DNA from: Oreohelix idahoensis
Taxonomy: Eukaryota; Mollusca; Gastropoda; Stylommatophora; Oreohelicidae
Direction: 5' to 3'
Assembly (NCBI GenBank): GCA_024509875.1
Contig: JAMPIV010000293.1
Location: 192,103 to 256,102 of the forward strand
DNA length: 64,000 nt
The notes beneath the pieces are model-generated. The model saw nothing but the letters and a program-made list of their open reading frames with translations, searched no databases and had not been told where the DNA came from. Both the position numbers and the translations under genes were made by a program. This document shows positions 1-10,145 of the stretch, one piece after another (within the stretch, counting starts at the first letter, position 1; each line of letters begins with the position of its first letter).

Positions 1-111
1 TCCGTCAATAATGACGAATGCGAAAAGCTTCTGTAGCGAGTTAAGATTCATGCTCTAATGCAGATTGATTTATTACACACAAGGAAGGGAAACCCGAGGC
101 CTGTAAACAGT

Positions 112-342
112 AAATAAATATTAGACAAACATAAAGGTATGTTTTCAGGCACTCGTAAGAAATAAAAAAATAGAAAACTACATTCGCTTGCATAGCTAGG
201 CGGGGTTGTCGCATGGAAGGTCCTGGGTTCGAGTCATGGGTAAGCCACTTACGTCTGTTGTTTTTCTGTTGTCTAGTTTTCTACTTCTTTATTTCTTACG
301 AGTGCCTGAAAACATACCTTTATGTTTGTCTAATATTTATTT
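112..342. repeat. Hairpin: 69-bp inverted repeat around a 93-bp loop
   Basis: Arms 112-180 and 274-342 are reverse complements with about two mismatches. The loop (181-273) holds a B-box-like GGTTCGAGTC preceded by text resembling the 3' half of a tRNA, so a degenerate tRNA-derived element may sit in the loop. It could be a small foldback transposon or a local inverted duplication. No flanking target duplication was found. Confidence 0.7.
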
Positions 343-515
343 GTTGATTGATTTGCTCGTTGTGACTGACGCTGTGCTTGTCTTTGTGCCGCTTCCTGTT
401 GTCGTTGTATTGCTGCTTCTTCTAGAGTCTCGCTTGCTCGTTGTGACTGACGCGATCGTTTCTTCCTCTTAGCATCTGCAGCTCGTTTTGCAGCCATCTT
501 ATCATTTTGATCCAT
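330..515 (-). pseudogene. Basic Gln/Arg-rich fragment, possibly Helitron protein N-terminus
   Basis: A minus-strand frame starting at the Met at 515 reads MDQNDKMAAKRAADAKRKKR and then runs of QR/QS/RAS-type repeats. Short basic repeats of this style occur at the N-terminus of many Helitron replicase proteins, but no Rep or helicase motif is present here. The frame overlaps the right arm of the neighbouring hairpin and stops at 330. Compositional resemblance is the only evidence. Confidence 0.2.
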
Positions 516-599
516 AATAATAAGTCTGCAATACTTTGAATTAAAATTTTGTCTTGAAGAAACAATCAAAAACTTACATTTTAAGGTTATTTTTAACAA

Positions 600-1260
600 A
601 ATGATGAGTTAAATCCGTTTCCGGAATGAAACTGGGCTCTACACCGACTTATATTCGTTGAGTGTTACTATTTTCAGGAGAGTACATATAAGGGAAACAA
701 TACAATTAATGTCTAACTTTCAATCACAGTTGCATCCATTAGATGTGACCGACGTAGAAACGGCGAGAATTATGGATTTTGATATTTGTTAGAGAAACAC
801 AAAAAAAGTGGTAAAGAGAAATAACTGAAGTAGTATTTTATGTTGTGGTAATAGTTTATGTAGAATACTAATTATTATGTGAGTGTTTTAAAATAATTGC
901 AAAAAAACCGGACCATTCAAATGTTTAATTTTCTCACCTGGGTCATTTCCCCTGACAAACAAAATTAACTCCCATTCAATGTTTGCGTTTATATTTGTGA
1001 TGACTATTGAGCAGTGCCAAAAACAAAACAAAAAATGCCAGGCCGTCCCACTGTGAAACGAGTATTTAACCAACATGCAAATAAATGGAAAGATACTGAA
1101 ACAAGCAAAGTGTTTGCAATATCTTGAACTTTAAAAATTAAAAAATGGTGTTAGATGTGAAACAAAAGTCAAGAACAGAACTGGAATGGTAAAATCTACT
1201 TTCAACAATACAAGGCCGATACAATGGCAAACAAATTAAAAATTATAGCTCTCTAGTTTC
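600..1260. other. No gene recognised; AT-rich non-coding DNA
   Basis: Frames are short and lack recognisable motifs. It reads as intron sequence upstream of the minisatellite. Confidence 0.6.
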
Positions 1261-2635
1261 AACATTACTTCTCGTGTCTCACAATTTGCTATTCCCTTTC
1301 TACTTCCTCATTCCTTCTCATATCTCAATGTTCACTTTTACTTTTCAGGTTTCCTGATTTCTGCTCACATCTCACGTTTCGCCATACCCATTCTGTACCC
1401 TCATTCCTTCTCACCGCTTACTTTTCATTTTCCGTTTTCTCACTCCTTCTTACAACTCACTAATCCCTTTCTGTTTCCTGATTATTTCTCACAACTCACC
1501 ATTTCCTTTCTGTTTCCTCACTCCCTCTTACATTTCAGAACTCACTATTTCTATCTCATCACTACTTCGCACATCTCGTTATTCATTATTCCCTTTATGC
1601 TTGAAAATTCTTTCTCACATCTGACATTTCGTTATACGCCTTTCTGTTTCCTGTTACCGTCTCGCATGTCACGGCTCACTATTCTGTTCTTTTCTTTTTC
1701 CTTTTTTCTCTCACATCTCTCAATTCACAACTACTATTCTGTCCCTTATTAATACTGACATCTCACTAATCTCGTTCTCTTTCCTTGTTCATTCTGACAT
1801 CTCACTAAACCCGTTCTGTTTACTGGTTCATTCTTACATCTCACTAAATCCGTTATGTTTATTGATTACTTCTTTTATCTCACTAAATCTGTTCTGTTTC
1901 CCTATTCACTCTTACATCTCACTAAACCAGTTCTTTTTACTGATTTATTCCCACATCTCACTAAACCTGTTCTGTTTTCCTATTAACTCTTACATCTCAA
2001 TAAACCCGTTCTTTTCACTGATTCATTCTTCCATCTCACAACACCCGTTCTGTTTCCCTATTCATTCTTACATCTCAATAAACCCGTTCTGTTTCCCCAT
2101 TCATTCTTATATCTCACTGAACCCGTTTTGTCTCCCTATTCATTCTTACATCTCACTAAACCCGTTCTTTTTACTGATTCATTCTTACATCTCACAAAAC
2201 CTGTTCTGTTTCCCTATTCATTCTTACATCGTACTAAACCCGTTTTGTTTCCTTGTTCATTCTTACATCTCACTTAACCCATTCTGCCACCCTACTCATT
2301 CTTATATCTCACTAAACCCGTTCTGTTTCCCAGTTCATTCTTACATCTCACTAAACCCTTCCTTTTTACTGATTTATTCTTACATCTCCCTAAACCCGTT
2401 CTGTTTTCCTTTTCACTCTTAAATCTCACTAAACCCGTTCTGTTTTCCTTTTCACTCTTACATCTCACTAAACCCGTTTGTTTTACTGATTTATTCTTAC
2501 ATCTCACAAAACCTGTTGTTTTCCTATTCACTCTTACATCTCACTAAACCCGTTCTGTTTCCTTGTTCATTCTTACATCTCACTGAACCCGTTCTGTTTC
2601 CCGATTCACTGTTACAAAATTTTACTTCTCAAAAT
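1260..2635. repeat. 39-bp minisatellite (clear core 1745-2635, degenerate flank from 1260)
   Basis: The unit is approximately ACATCTCACTAAACCCGTTC followed by TGTTTCCCTATTCATTCTT, about 22 copies in the core. Toward lower coordinates the units lose phase and become scattered CTCAC/TTTCTGTTTCCT words. Because 39 is divisible by three, both strands have long stop-free frames with a 13-residue period; these are not genes. The strand is strongly pyrimidine-rich and the array ends about 75 bp before the filamin exon acceptor at 2711. Confidence 0.9.
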
Positions 2636-2711
2636 TCGTTATTCATTTTATGTTTCCTCACACCTTTCACTATTCACTTCATGTTTCCTCATTTCTGCTT
2701 CTGATTTTCAG

Positions 2712-2794
2712 GAAGACGAGCCAAATTTAACATTCTAACGGAGACGATCTCAGGGCTGGACTTGGAGATTGAAATCAGGGGGCCAAACAATGAG
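2712..2794 (+). CDS. Filamin-type repeat gene, exon a (N-terminal half of one Ig-like repeat)
   Basis: Acceptor TTTTCAG ends at 2711 and a GT donor begins at 2795 (GAG|GTATCT). The exon is 83 bp: two bases complete a codon, then 27 codons read RRAKFNILTETISGLDLEIE and IRGPNNE. This matches the first strands of a filamin/ABP280 repeat, where a hydrophobic strand is followed by 'I-x-GP-x-x-x'. It ends in phase 0, as the exon at 21443 begins. Filamins are actin cross-linking proteins built of tandem Ig-like repeats; the actin-binding domain would lie outside the window. The exon is small and bounded by very large introns, so it rests on splice sites plus continuity with the next exon. Confidence 0.7.
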
Positions 2795-2836
2795 GTATCT
2801 GACTACATAAGGCTGTTGTATTGTTACAGAAATAAT

Positions 2837-3075
2837 AATAATAATAGCCCATTCAGTCATAAATGACTATGGAAATGTGCCCCTTGAGGTGACATCCCTG
2901 AGCTGCTTATTTTCCTGGTGTTTCTTTCGACGTTTTCTCCTCTCTTCTGCTTGTTGTGTGAGCTTCTTTTCGCCCAATCTGAGGTGGCGCCGCAGATAGC
3001 ATCGCCACTTGGTGCGATCGGCAGCTTCATCCTCCCAGGTTGCTGGATTTATGTCCGGTGCCCTCATGTCTCTTT
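2837..3075 (-). mobile_element. LINE 3' end (RT C-terminus and ATT-type tail)
   Basis: The minus-strand frame from 3067 reads INPATWEDEAADRTKWRCYL and ends RRKKHQENKQLRDVTSRGTF-P-stop. 'PATWEDxAADRTKWR' is a familiar C-terminal segment of APE-type non-LTR retrotransposon polyproteins. The element ends in a TTA/ATT-rich tail at 2837-2850, as expected for the 3' end on this strand. It is 5'-truncated. A second copy of the same 3' end is at 7148-7305 on the + strand. Confidence 0.75.
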
Positions 3076-3246
3076 TACAGAAATATTACTTTATTTTAAG
3101 CATTTTTTTTTAATCTGTAGACGAGGTAAATCACATTTCAGGAGTTCCAAACAGTTACTTTTAAAAAACAAATTTTTTTTTTTAAAGTTAAAATTTCTAA
3201 CTGGAAAAAATTTTTTGTTTTTTTTCTCTCCGCACAATTAATACCC

Positions 3247-3505
3247 AGAGCCGCGGTAGCATAGTGGTTAGTGCACTGGCTTCCTAGCTCAGTGGTCTAT
3301 GGTTCGATCCCCAGATGAGGTGGGATTTTTTTAGGCCGCAAACGGCTCCTGGGTCGACCCAGCCCTAACTGGGTGCTAGAGCAACTTCTGGGAAAGTTAA
3401 GGCAGCCGGCGTGATGCTGACCACATCAACCCTAGTGTGCCGATGGTCAAGAAAATATGGGCCTAACACCATATTCCCAATATGCCTTAATGGGCGTGTA
3501 ACGGG
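3247..3505 (+). mobile_element. tRNA-derived SINE, family 1
   Basis: The head GAGCCGCGGTAGCATAGTGG contains an A-box-like TAGCATAGTGGTTAGTGC, and GGTTCGATCCC at 3301 is the B-box. The body continues through GGCTCCTGGGTCGACCCAGC. It resembles a tRNA-headed SINE rather than a functional tRNA, because the region cannot be folded into an intact cloverleaf with matching acceptor arms. Confidence 0.7.
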
Positions 3506-3689
3506 AAATTTTACGTTACAACAGATATAGAGATTCCTAATGTATCACATATAGTTGTATATGTCGTGCAACAAAAAGATATGTCTTACGTCTTACATTA
3601 AGTTTCTCAAGCCAGTTAAAACAAATAATTTGCTTCCTAAGATTTTGCATTAAATTTTCGAATGTCTCGCGTTATAATTCTATCATCAT

Positions 3690-3850
3690 CATCAGCTGCC
3701 ATCTCCACATCTGTGATGGTATTGCCTCCCCTGCTTTGCTGTAGTGGTCTAACAGTGTCCAAAACTCAAGAGTATCTAATATGGGCTTCAAAGGTATCTA
3801 CCTTCGCACAAGATTACTCTTGGCAGAGATGTAAATAGAAAAAACAAAAC
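3690..3850 (+). repeat. Interspersed repeat R190, copy 1
   Basis: Shares CTTCGCACAAGATTACTCTT and flanking text with 7440-7600 (+) and 46082-46250 (-). All three copies include a GTAGTGGTC(T/C)AACAGTG-like stretch upstream and a TAGATAGAA-like stretch downstream. Class unknown. Confidence 0.75.
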
Positions 3851-4423
3851 GCTTCTATAAAACTTCCTTTACATTTAAATAGAATAGCTTTCATAGTTAC
3901 TTTATATTTAAATGAAAAGGTTAAAAATACAGAAAGGGTATGTTTACATATACATCACCACTGATTGAAAAGTGTTCACAATATAAATTGAATATGTTTT
4001 CATTTATGTTTACACTGATTGAAAAGTTTGAAAACTTACATTAATTTTAACGTGAATATGTTTTTTGTCCATTTACACTGCTTTGAAAATGTAAGTATTA
4101 TACTTAGAATGTATATCATTACTTTCATGTTTCCCTCCCTGCTCCACATGGAACCTGGAACTACTTTATGCTTTAAGTTCTCTTTACGAAAGTAGCAATA
4201 AAGCAATCACCAGCCCGTGCAGTGGTGGTTCTTGAATCATCATTCTATACGCTGAGGTTGCCAGCCTCAAATAACTGTGACATTCATTAACGAGTTTCAC
4301 ATATTAAAATTCGCATGGTAATACATACATATATATATGTTAGTTCACATGTTAGTAATAAAATATGAAATGTAAATCACTATTTACGCCAATCCTGGCT
4401 CACATAATTTTTGCTCAGATGAA
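3851..4423. repeat. AT-rich stretch with degenerate ~70-80 bp repeats; no gene
   Basis: The phrase TTTACACTGATTGAAAAGT or close variants recurs near 3957, 4008 and 4071, with GAATATGTTTTCATTTATG-like text between. No credible coding frame was seen. Confidence 0.5.
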
Positions 4424-5997
4424 TAAAAGGGACTTGAATCGGCCTCTTACACGCGTCTGGGGTGTCGTTAATTTAATAAGTTCCCTCTCTGACTTCGTGT
4501 GTTGTCCTTCAGTTTCCACAGTCCCGGTTTCCTTATTTAATATGAAAGAGATTTCCTGGGCTATGAAAGTCCGTCCTAAATTCTCCAATAAAAGGTGTCC
4601 GGTATGTTAAGAAGGAATTCTGAATTCTAATTCTTCAGCCTAGCAAGGTCTGGTATCTTGGCGGGCGATTTCTCAAGTGAAATAGCTTGAGAAAATTGTC
4701 AGATTATATTCACTGCCTTCCCATGCCTTTGTTATGCGCGCCTCAAAGGATCAGCCAATCTGATTTGAATATGTTGCATGACTCAGCTAATGCAAAATGT
4801 CAAACACTACTTTTCTGAAAATGGGTTGTACACATCCGCTTGCCCTTGGGTAAAAACTTACAAACACGTGGTTAATCTCATATGAAAACGTGTTCCCAAT
4901 GTAACAATCATTACTTTTATCAGAAAGTTATCTCTTATCTGTGTCTGTCCATCAGTTGTCTCCCCGTATTCCAAGCTTTGGTAATGCGCGTACCCGCGTC
5001 TTATCAGTGATTAAGCACTGCGCTGAGGCGATTTGCGTGTTAACCTGGGTACTGATATCGCTGCACCCACGATAGCCAACATGGTTAGGTCGCGGCCACT
5101 CCTTGCAACGCAGGGAGAAATGGATAACAACCAGACATGTCTACTTATCCATGAGAAGGGTGTAAGGTGGAAAATACATAATATCTGCTATACATGGCAG
5201 AAAAAAGAAAGGAAGAAAGTGCGACTAATGACAGCCCACACACAAAAATCAGTACCACAAATGTACCGATACTGCCGGAGTGAAACAGAAATCGATAGGG
5301 GCCGCCCCGTTCTGTCACAACATCGAAGGTTGGCTGTAATGGATCTCCAACGACTTCTGTCTCTTGTCTTGATGGTGCAATCTGATAGAATCTTTCCTGT
5401 CCATCTCTTAATGTTGCCTTCCCACTTATAGCACTGTCTTCTCCTTGCACGTTTGCCGTCAGCTATATTTCTATACCAAGGTATAGAAATATAGCTGACG
5501 GCAAACGTGCAAGGGGAAGACAGCGCTATAAGTGGTAAGACAACATTAAGAGATGGACAGGAAAGATTTTACCCAAGTGCAAGTGGATGTGTACAACCCA
5601 TTTCAGAAAAGTAGTGTTTGACATTTTGCATTAGCTGAGTCATGCAACATATTCAAATCAGATTGGTTGATCCTTTGAGGCGCGCATAACAAAGGCATGG
5701 GAAGGCAGTGAATATAATCTGACAATTTTCTCAAGCTATTTCACTTGAGAAATCGCCCGCCAAGATACCAGACCTTGCTAGGCTGAAGAATTAGAATTCA
5801 GAATTCCTTCTTAACATATCGGACACCTTTTATAGGAGAATTTAGGACGGACTTTCATAGCCCAGGAAATCTCTTTCATATTAAATAAGGAAACCGGGAC
5901 TGTGGAAACTGAAGGACAACGCAAGAAGTCAGAGAGGGAACTTATTAAATTATCGACACCCCAGACGCGTGTAAGAGGCCGATTCAAGTCCTTTGTA
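4424..5997. repeat. Large foldback element (inverted repeat)
   Basis: Outer arms 4424-4854 and about 5570-5997 are reverse complements with a few percent mismatch. Inner arms 5389-5477 and 5480-5568 form a nearly perfect palindrome around a 2-base centre at 5478-5479. A 534-bp segment (4855-5388) is present only on the left side, so one arm gained or the other lost it. Shared outer words include AAGGACTTGAATCGGCCTCT and ACACGCGTCTGGGGTGTCG. Differences between the arms argue against a simple sequencing-palindrome artefact. A diverged single-arm relative may lie at 8335-8440. Confidence 0.85.
5200..5465 (-). pseudogene. LINE RT C-terminal remnant inside the foldback
   Basis: Read on the minus strand from about 5465, one frame gives ADGKRARRRQCYKWEGNIKR, then WTGKILSDCTIKTRDRSRWR and SITANLRCCDRTGRP. 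This matches the usual non-LTR retrotransposon C-terminus 'GRQRxRWxDNIKxWTG...xxxDRxxWR'. The mirrored inner arm (5480-5568) repeats the first third with a stop. A different minus-strand frame (5145-5450) looks membrane-like but is an out-of-frame shadow. Confidence 0.55.
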
Positions 5998-6219
5998 CTT
6001 GTACTAAAAAACAGAATTTTTTAACATCTCAAATCTAATTTATATACCCAGTACAACAAACATTAATTTCTAACATCTGGCATTACACGTTATTACCACG
6101 TACCACAAATAGGCGTGTTTAATACATCACATCTAATTTCTGTACCCTGCACAACAATCATTAGTATATAACATAGGACATCACACTTCTATACCAAATA
6201 CTACATGCATGGGGGCATA

Positions 6220-6830
6220 TTTGGTGGCATCCTTATATGACCACCAGCTATGCACAATGCTACAATATACATACTTGGAAGTGAACCTCTGTCTGTGAGG
6301 CTAATTACACACTCGTTGACTTGAAATCATCCACTCACTTCCAGGGATTCCCCCTGTGGTGAAACATGTTGAGAATCAATCATTGCACACTAAGCTTGGA
6401 GAAGTCACTTGAGCCCCAGACGCGTTTCTTTGGCATTGACCTGAGTGACTGCGCGCAGGAGGATCTCACTGTGGACCCAGTGATAGGCAGGGGGAGCTGA
6501 GAAGTGGCTCTGTACAGGACATGACAATTCATTGGGAGAGCCCAGAACCAGAGCACAGTAGTTTAGCTCTAGTTGGAGATCCCCCTTGGATGGCGGGGAA
6601 TGCACAGTATGCCACGCGCTTTTTACTAATAGCTTGGGACCAGATATAACGATCCTTTAAGTGCAAGCCAAGCTGGAGAAACTGGAGCTCATGATTTCAA
6701 CTCAGCACGTTTCGGAATGGCAGAAAAGCCACAGGAAAAGCCTAGATCGACAGTGTAGATAATACCAAGGACTCTTCAACTTGGTATTGGCTGCAAAAGG
6801 GAGAGAAGCTCTGCATCCCTAGTTAAACAA
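6220..6830. other. No gene recognised
   Basis: Unassigned sequence between two blocks of the tandem array. Short frames at 6405-6605 (-) and 6776-6973 (-) show no family motif. Confidence 0.5.
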
Positions 6831-6895
6831 CAACAATACCAAATACTACAAATATATGTTTTTAACGTCTCGTATAGAATTTCTGAGCGTCCGAT

Positions 6896-7134
6896 TGACT
6901 GAGTGGTTATAGCACTAGTCTCTTGCGGCAAAGATGCTGGGTTCGATTCACGGTATTGACACGCTTCAGTCAACTCAGCTGTAAATGGGCACCTGGGTTA
7001 GGGAAGGAAAAGGCAGAGAGGAAGGGAACTAGTCACCTCACCTCTCGATGAAGGACTTAGTATAGGGAAGTCTGTAATACTTCACTCCTCTACGACAGTA
7101 TCTGTATGGGACTTCTTTTTCTACCTTTCTTTAT
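6896..7134 (+). mobile_element. tRNA-derived SINE, family 2, copy 1
   Basis: Head GCGTCCGATTGACTGAGTGG with B-box GGTTCGATTC, then CAGCTGTAAATGGGCACCTG. AATTTCTG occurs on both sides (6888-6895, 7135-7142) as a likely target duplication. The element sits within a unit of the surrounding tandem array, whose normal text is TAATTTCTGTACC. Related copies are at 11046-11318 (+), 39224-39330 (-) and 41800-41985 (-). Confidence 0.75.
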
Positions 7135-7147
7135 AATTTCTGTCGCG

Positions 7148-7305
7148 GCGAAATGAGGCTCACACAACACTAGGAGGAGAGGAGAAAGCGTCGAAAGGAA
7201 CACCAGGAAAATAAGCAGCTGAGGGTTGTCACCTCAAGGGCGCATTCCCATAGTCAGTTATGACTAAAGGGGCTATCATTATTATTATTATTATTATCAT
7301 TATTA
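7148..7305 (+). mobile_element. LINE 3' end, same family as 2837-3075
   Basis: A + strand frame reads ERRKRRKEHQENKQLRVVTS, nearly identical to the C-terminus at 2867-2920 (-). After the stop comes an (ATT)n tail at about 7276-7305. 5'-truncated. Confidence 0.75.
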
Positions 7306-7439
7306 TATAACTTCTGTACCATAAGCAACAAATGGTAGTTTATAACATTAGCTAAAATTCGAAATCATACTTTCATACCAAGTACTACAAACACATATTT
7401 ATAACATCCCACATCTTTTTCATACACCCTGCAGAACTG

Positions 7440-7600
7440 TCACGGGTTGCCTCCTCTTTACTCTGCAGTAGTGGTCCAACAGTGGCCAAAACCTAGAGTA
7501 TCTAATGTGGGTCTTCAAAGGTGTCTACCTTCGCACAAGATTACTCTTGGCAGATTTGTAGATAGAAGGATAATAATGCTTCTACCTCGAGGGAGTTTGC
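7440..7600 (+). repeat. Interspersed repeat R190, copy 2
   Basis: Shares the CTTCGCACAAGATTACTCTT core with 3690-3850. One frame (VVQQWPKPRVSNVGLQRC...KITLG) is partly conserved in the copy at 46082-46250 (QQW...IQRYQPSLKITLG), suggesting decay from a coding or strongly conserved sequence. Confidence 0.75.
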
Positions 7601-7755
7601 ACAAGATATTTCAGAAGTCAAGAACAATGCTGAATGAGTCTGAGCACGTTAACATTTTATCTGACCCGCCGACTTTTGTGAAGATGTATATTGTCTGATT
7701 TAGCTCGTGCAAGCCTCCAACTGATTTAATTCAGCGAAATTCCTCTTATTAGCTC

Positions 7756-7756
<1 letters not shown>

Positions 7757-7810
<54 letters not shown>

Positions 7811-7829
7811 GTCTATAAATATATATATA
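7757..7829. repeat. (CA)n/(TA)n microsatellite
   Basis: About 20 CA units followed by TA-rich sequence. Confidence 0.95.
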
Positions 7830-9310
7830 TTTACACTAGAGGTTCTGAGTCATACGTATGCCTTTCTCTCTGTAATGATTAATTCAACTATGAATTTATC
7901 AAAATCAACATTTACAAATTTAATGATCAATTACTTTGAAACAAATCTAAGTGAATATGACTGGTAATTATGAAAAACAATTAGGTTTCTTCACTGAAAA
8001 GTCTTTAGGCTTGATGGATGTAGTAAAATAGAGTTCGGTTGTGTTTGGCCTGCTAAAAATGGGCCAAAACGCTGAAGGCCGATGCTTCTTTTCCGTAGAT
8101 TCGTCTCTGTGGTGAGGGGCACGTTTCCAGATCAGTTCACGAATTAACCGCTCCTGGTCAAGGCAAGAATCTTCTTCAGGTGTCGGTCTCAAGCTTTGAG
8201 CCATGGACAAGTAGTACAGCAAATGGTCTCTCTGGGTCGTACTTCAAATAGTCGGGTCGCCTCGTACTGGTTCCACAAACCCAATAGGGAAGATAGATTT
8301 CTTGCTCAGTAGAATAGTCTTGGCAACGTAACACAGTTGCCTCGAACACACGTCTGGGGTATTATTTCTATTTCAGAATCCCTCTGTGACTTGTGAGTGG
8401 TCCTGTAGAATTCCGGGTTCCCTATTAATATTGGCGAGTTGTCTACTGATGTACAGAGATGCTCTTAATACGTTTGTCCGATCCAATAAATTCAGAATAC
8501 AACTCTATTCTTTTCTGTGGCAAGGTCCGAGCTGTCTACGTTGAAGATTTCTGGAATGCAATGCCGTATGTCAAACTTTTTCTACGTTATATCGGAGGTT
8601 CCAGGTCCATGCTTCCACTTGGCGTTTTTTGACAAACTCCAAATCAACACGAACGCCAGCCAATACATTCAAAAGTTCATGTTATGACAACTTTTCCTCG
8701 TGTAATATTTTTCATGACTCATGCTTTTGAAAAATTCAAACATTCATCGTCCATATATGGAGTGGTGATATCCGTAAAATGTTGTCAACGTTTACTTATG
8801 TCACACTTCCCGCTCACTCTTCAAAATGTCTTCCAAGATTGCGTTTATCTATAATCACCTATCCCAAGTAATTCGGAAGTCTGATTATATGGTTTATCAG
8901 ATCTGCCGACCTCTTGTATCCCATGACTTGTCGCAAACCGACTGCCTGTCTAGACAAATCGTGGTCTATACAGTTAAACCCTTACTGAAAGTCCATTCTG
9001 CTGTCGAGTTGGAAGGGGTTATGCAATCTTAAGCAAACACTTCATGCTCGCATCTATCTGGAGTCAATGTGGTATTGTCACGTTTAGTGATTCAATTAAT
9101 CTCTCAGGGATAATCTCTCAGGGATAGGCAATACGCTTGTCTGGCCCTGCCATGCATCGAAGCGTGAAACCTGAACAGTGACAGTAGGAAAAAAGGGTAA
9201 AAATTCTAAGTAGAGGATAGGCACGAAATTATGTGCGTTAAATATGTCGAAATAATAGATAATAAAGGCAATGAGAGGAAATTACGAAAAAACACACGAG
9301 CCGATTTGTC
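7830..9310. other. No gene recognised; contains a diverged relative of a foldback arm
   Basis: At 8335-8440 the text ACACGTCTGGGGT, CCCTCTGTGACTTGTGAGTGG and TTCCGGGTTCCCTATTA parallels the foldback arm at 4450-4545 at reduced identity. Elsewhere the frames are short. The sequence reads as old repeat DNA. Confidence 0.45.
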
Positions 9311-9454
9311 ACAACAACAAACTTTAGTATGTAACATTCGATATTACACTTCTATACCAATTACTGCAAACATGTTTTAAACATCTCACATCTAATTTAC
9401 CTACCCTGCACAACAAACATTGTTTATAACACCCTACATCACACTTCTACACCT

Positions 9455-9840
9455 TACTTACTTCTTACTTAGTCATTCCCCTTCTACCGTGAGGTCTAGA
9501 GGTTTGGAAGAGAGAGCGCCGGACTATCCTATCGGCTGTCTTCCTCCTGGCCTGGTTCCATTCTAGTCCTCGGTCCTTCAAAGATTGTCTAATGTTGTCC
9601 TCCCAGCGGACTCTGGGTCGTCCTGGGGGTCTGGATCCCTGGCTCTTTGTTTCCCATGCTTGTCGTGGTAGCCGATCTTCTCCCATTCTGCAGACATGGC
9701 CAAACCATCTTAGTTGGGACTGTTCTATTTGGGTCTGCAGGGGGTGGGATTTAAGGCCTTGACGTTTCGTTTGGTTGCGGACCATGTCACTTCTTGTTAC
9801 TTCAACCACCTTCCTAAGATACCTCATTTCTGAGGTTTGG
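9455..9840 (-). mobile_element. LINE 3' end (RT C-terminus, AAGT-type tail)
   Basis: A minus-strand frame of about 120 codons carries SQLRWFGHVCRMGEDRLPRQ and GRPRVRWEDNIRQSLKDRGL, standard C-terminal features of non-LTR retrotransposon polyproteins (WFGHxxRM, GRPRxRWxDxI). It stops near 9465 and is followed on this strand by (AAGT)n. A 51-bp copy of the same 3' end is at 60954-61004. Confidence 0.8.
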
Positions 9841-9914
9841 CACTTCTATACCAACTACTACAATTAGATGTTTTTAACGTCTCACATCTAATTTCTGTAC
9901 TTAGTTCTGCTTCT

Positions 9915-10145
9915 TCTTCTTCTTTTTCTTCATATACTCTCAGACATGTACTTGAATATTTTCAAAGAAAGCAGTAGTCAGCTTGAGGCGGTATGCATCT
10001 CCGTAGAGTTTTTTCCACGAATGGTACTGGTGTCGGCCATATGCGCTTTCTCTAATCCTCATATGTTGGGAAACTTTGAAGCAGATGTTCAGCAGTCATT
10101 TTATCAGTGCCATAGTTACACCCTTGGTAGATCTTATCTTTAGAT
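9915..10145 (-). mobile_element. Second LINE 3' end, different family, frameshifted
   Basis: On the minus strand, frames combine CNYGTDKMTAEHLLQSFPTY with WPTPVPFVEKLYGDAYRLKL, a C-terminal pattern known from another group of RT elements (Cys...T-EH-LLQ-CP...WP...KLYG). A frameshift lies between the two parts. The same segment recurs at 41528-41760 (-). Confidence 0.65.

Noticed and set aside
1862..2422. 186-codon + frame rich in HSYISLNPFCFPI
   Set aside because: It is a by-product of the 39-bp minisatellite whose length is a multiple of three; the reverse strand is open as well.
5145..5450. 101-codon minus frame with a membrane-like segment
   Set aside because: Another frame of the same strand encodes a recognisable LINE C-terminus, so this frame is a shadow.
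5388..5568. Near-perfect palindrome treated as a pure assembly artefact
   Set aside because: The wider arms carry independent substitutions and a one-sided 534-bp segment, which a fold-back read error would not produce; read checking is still listed in the finding.
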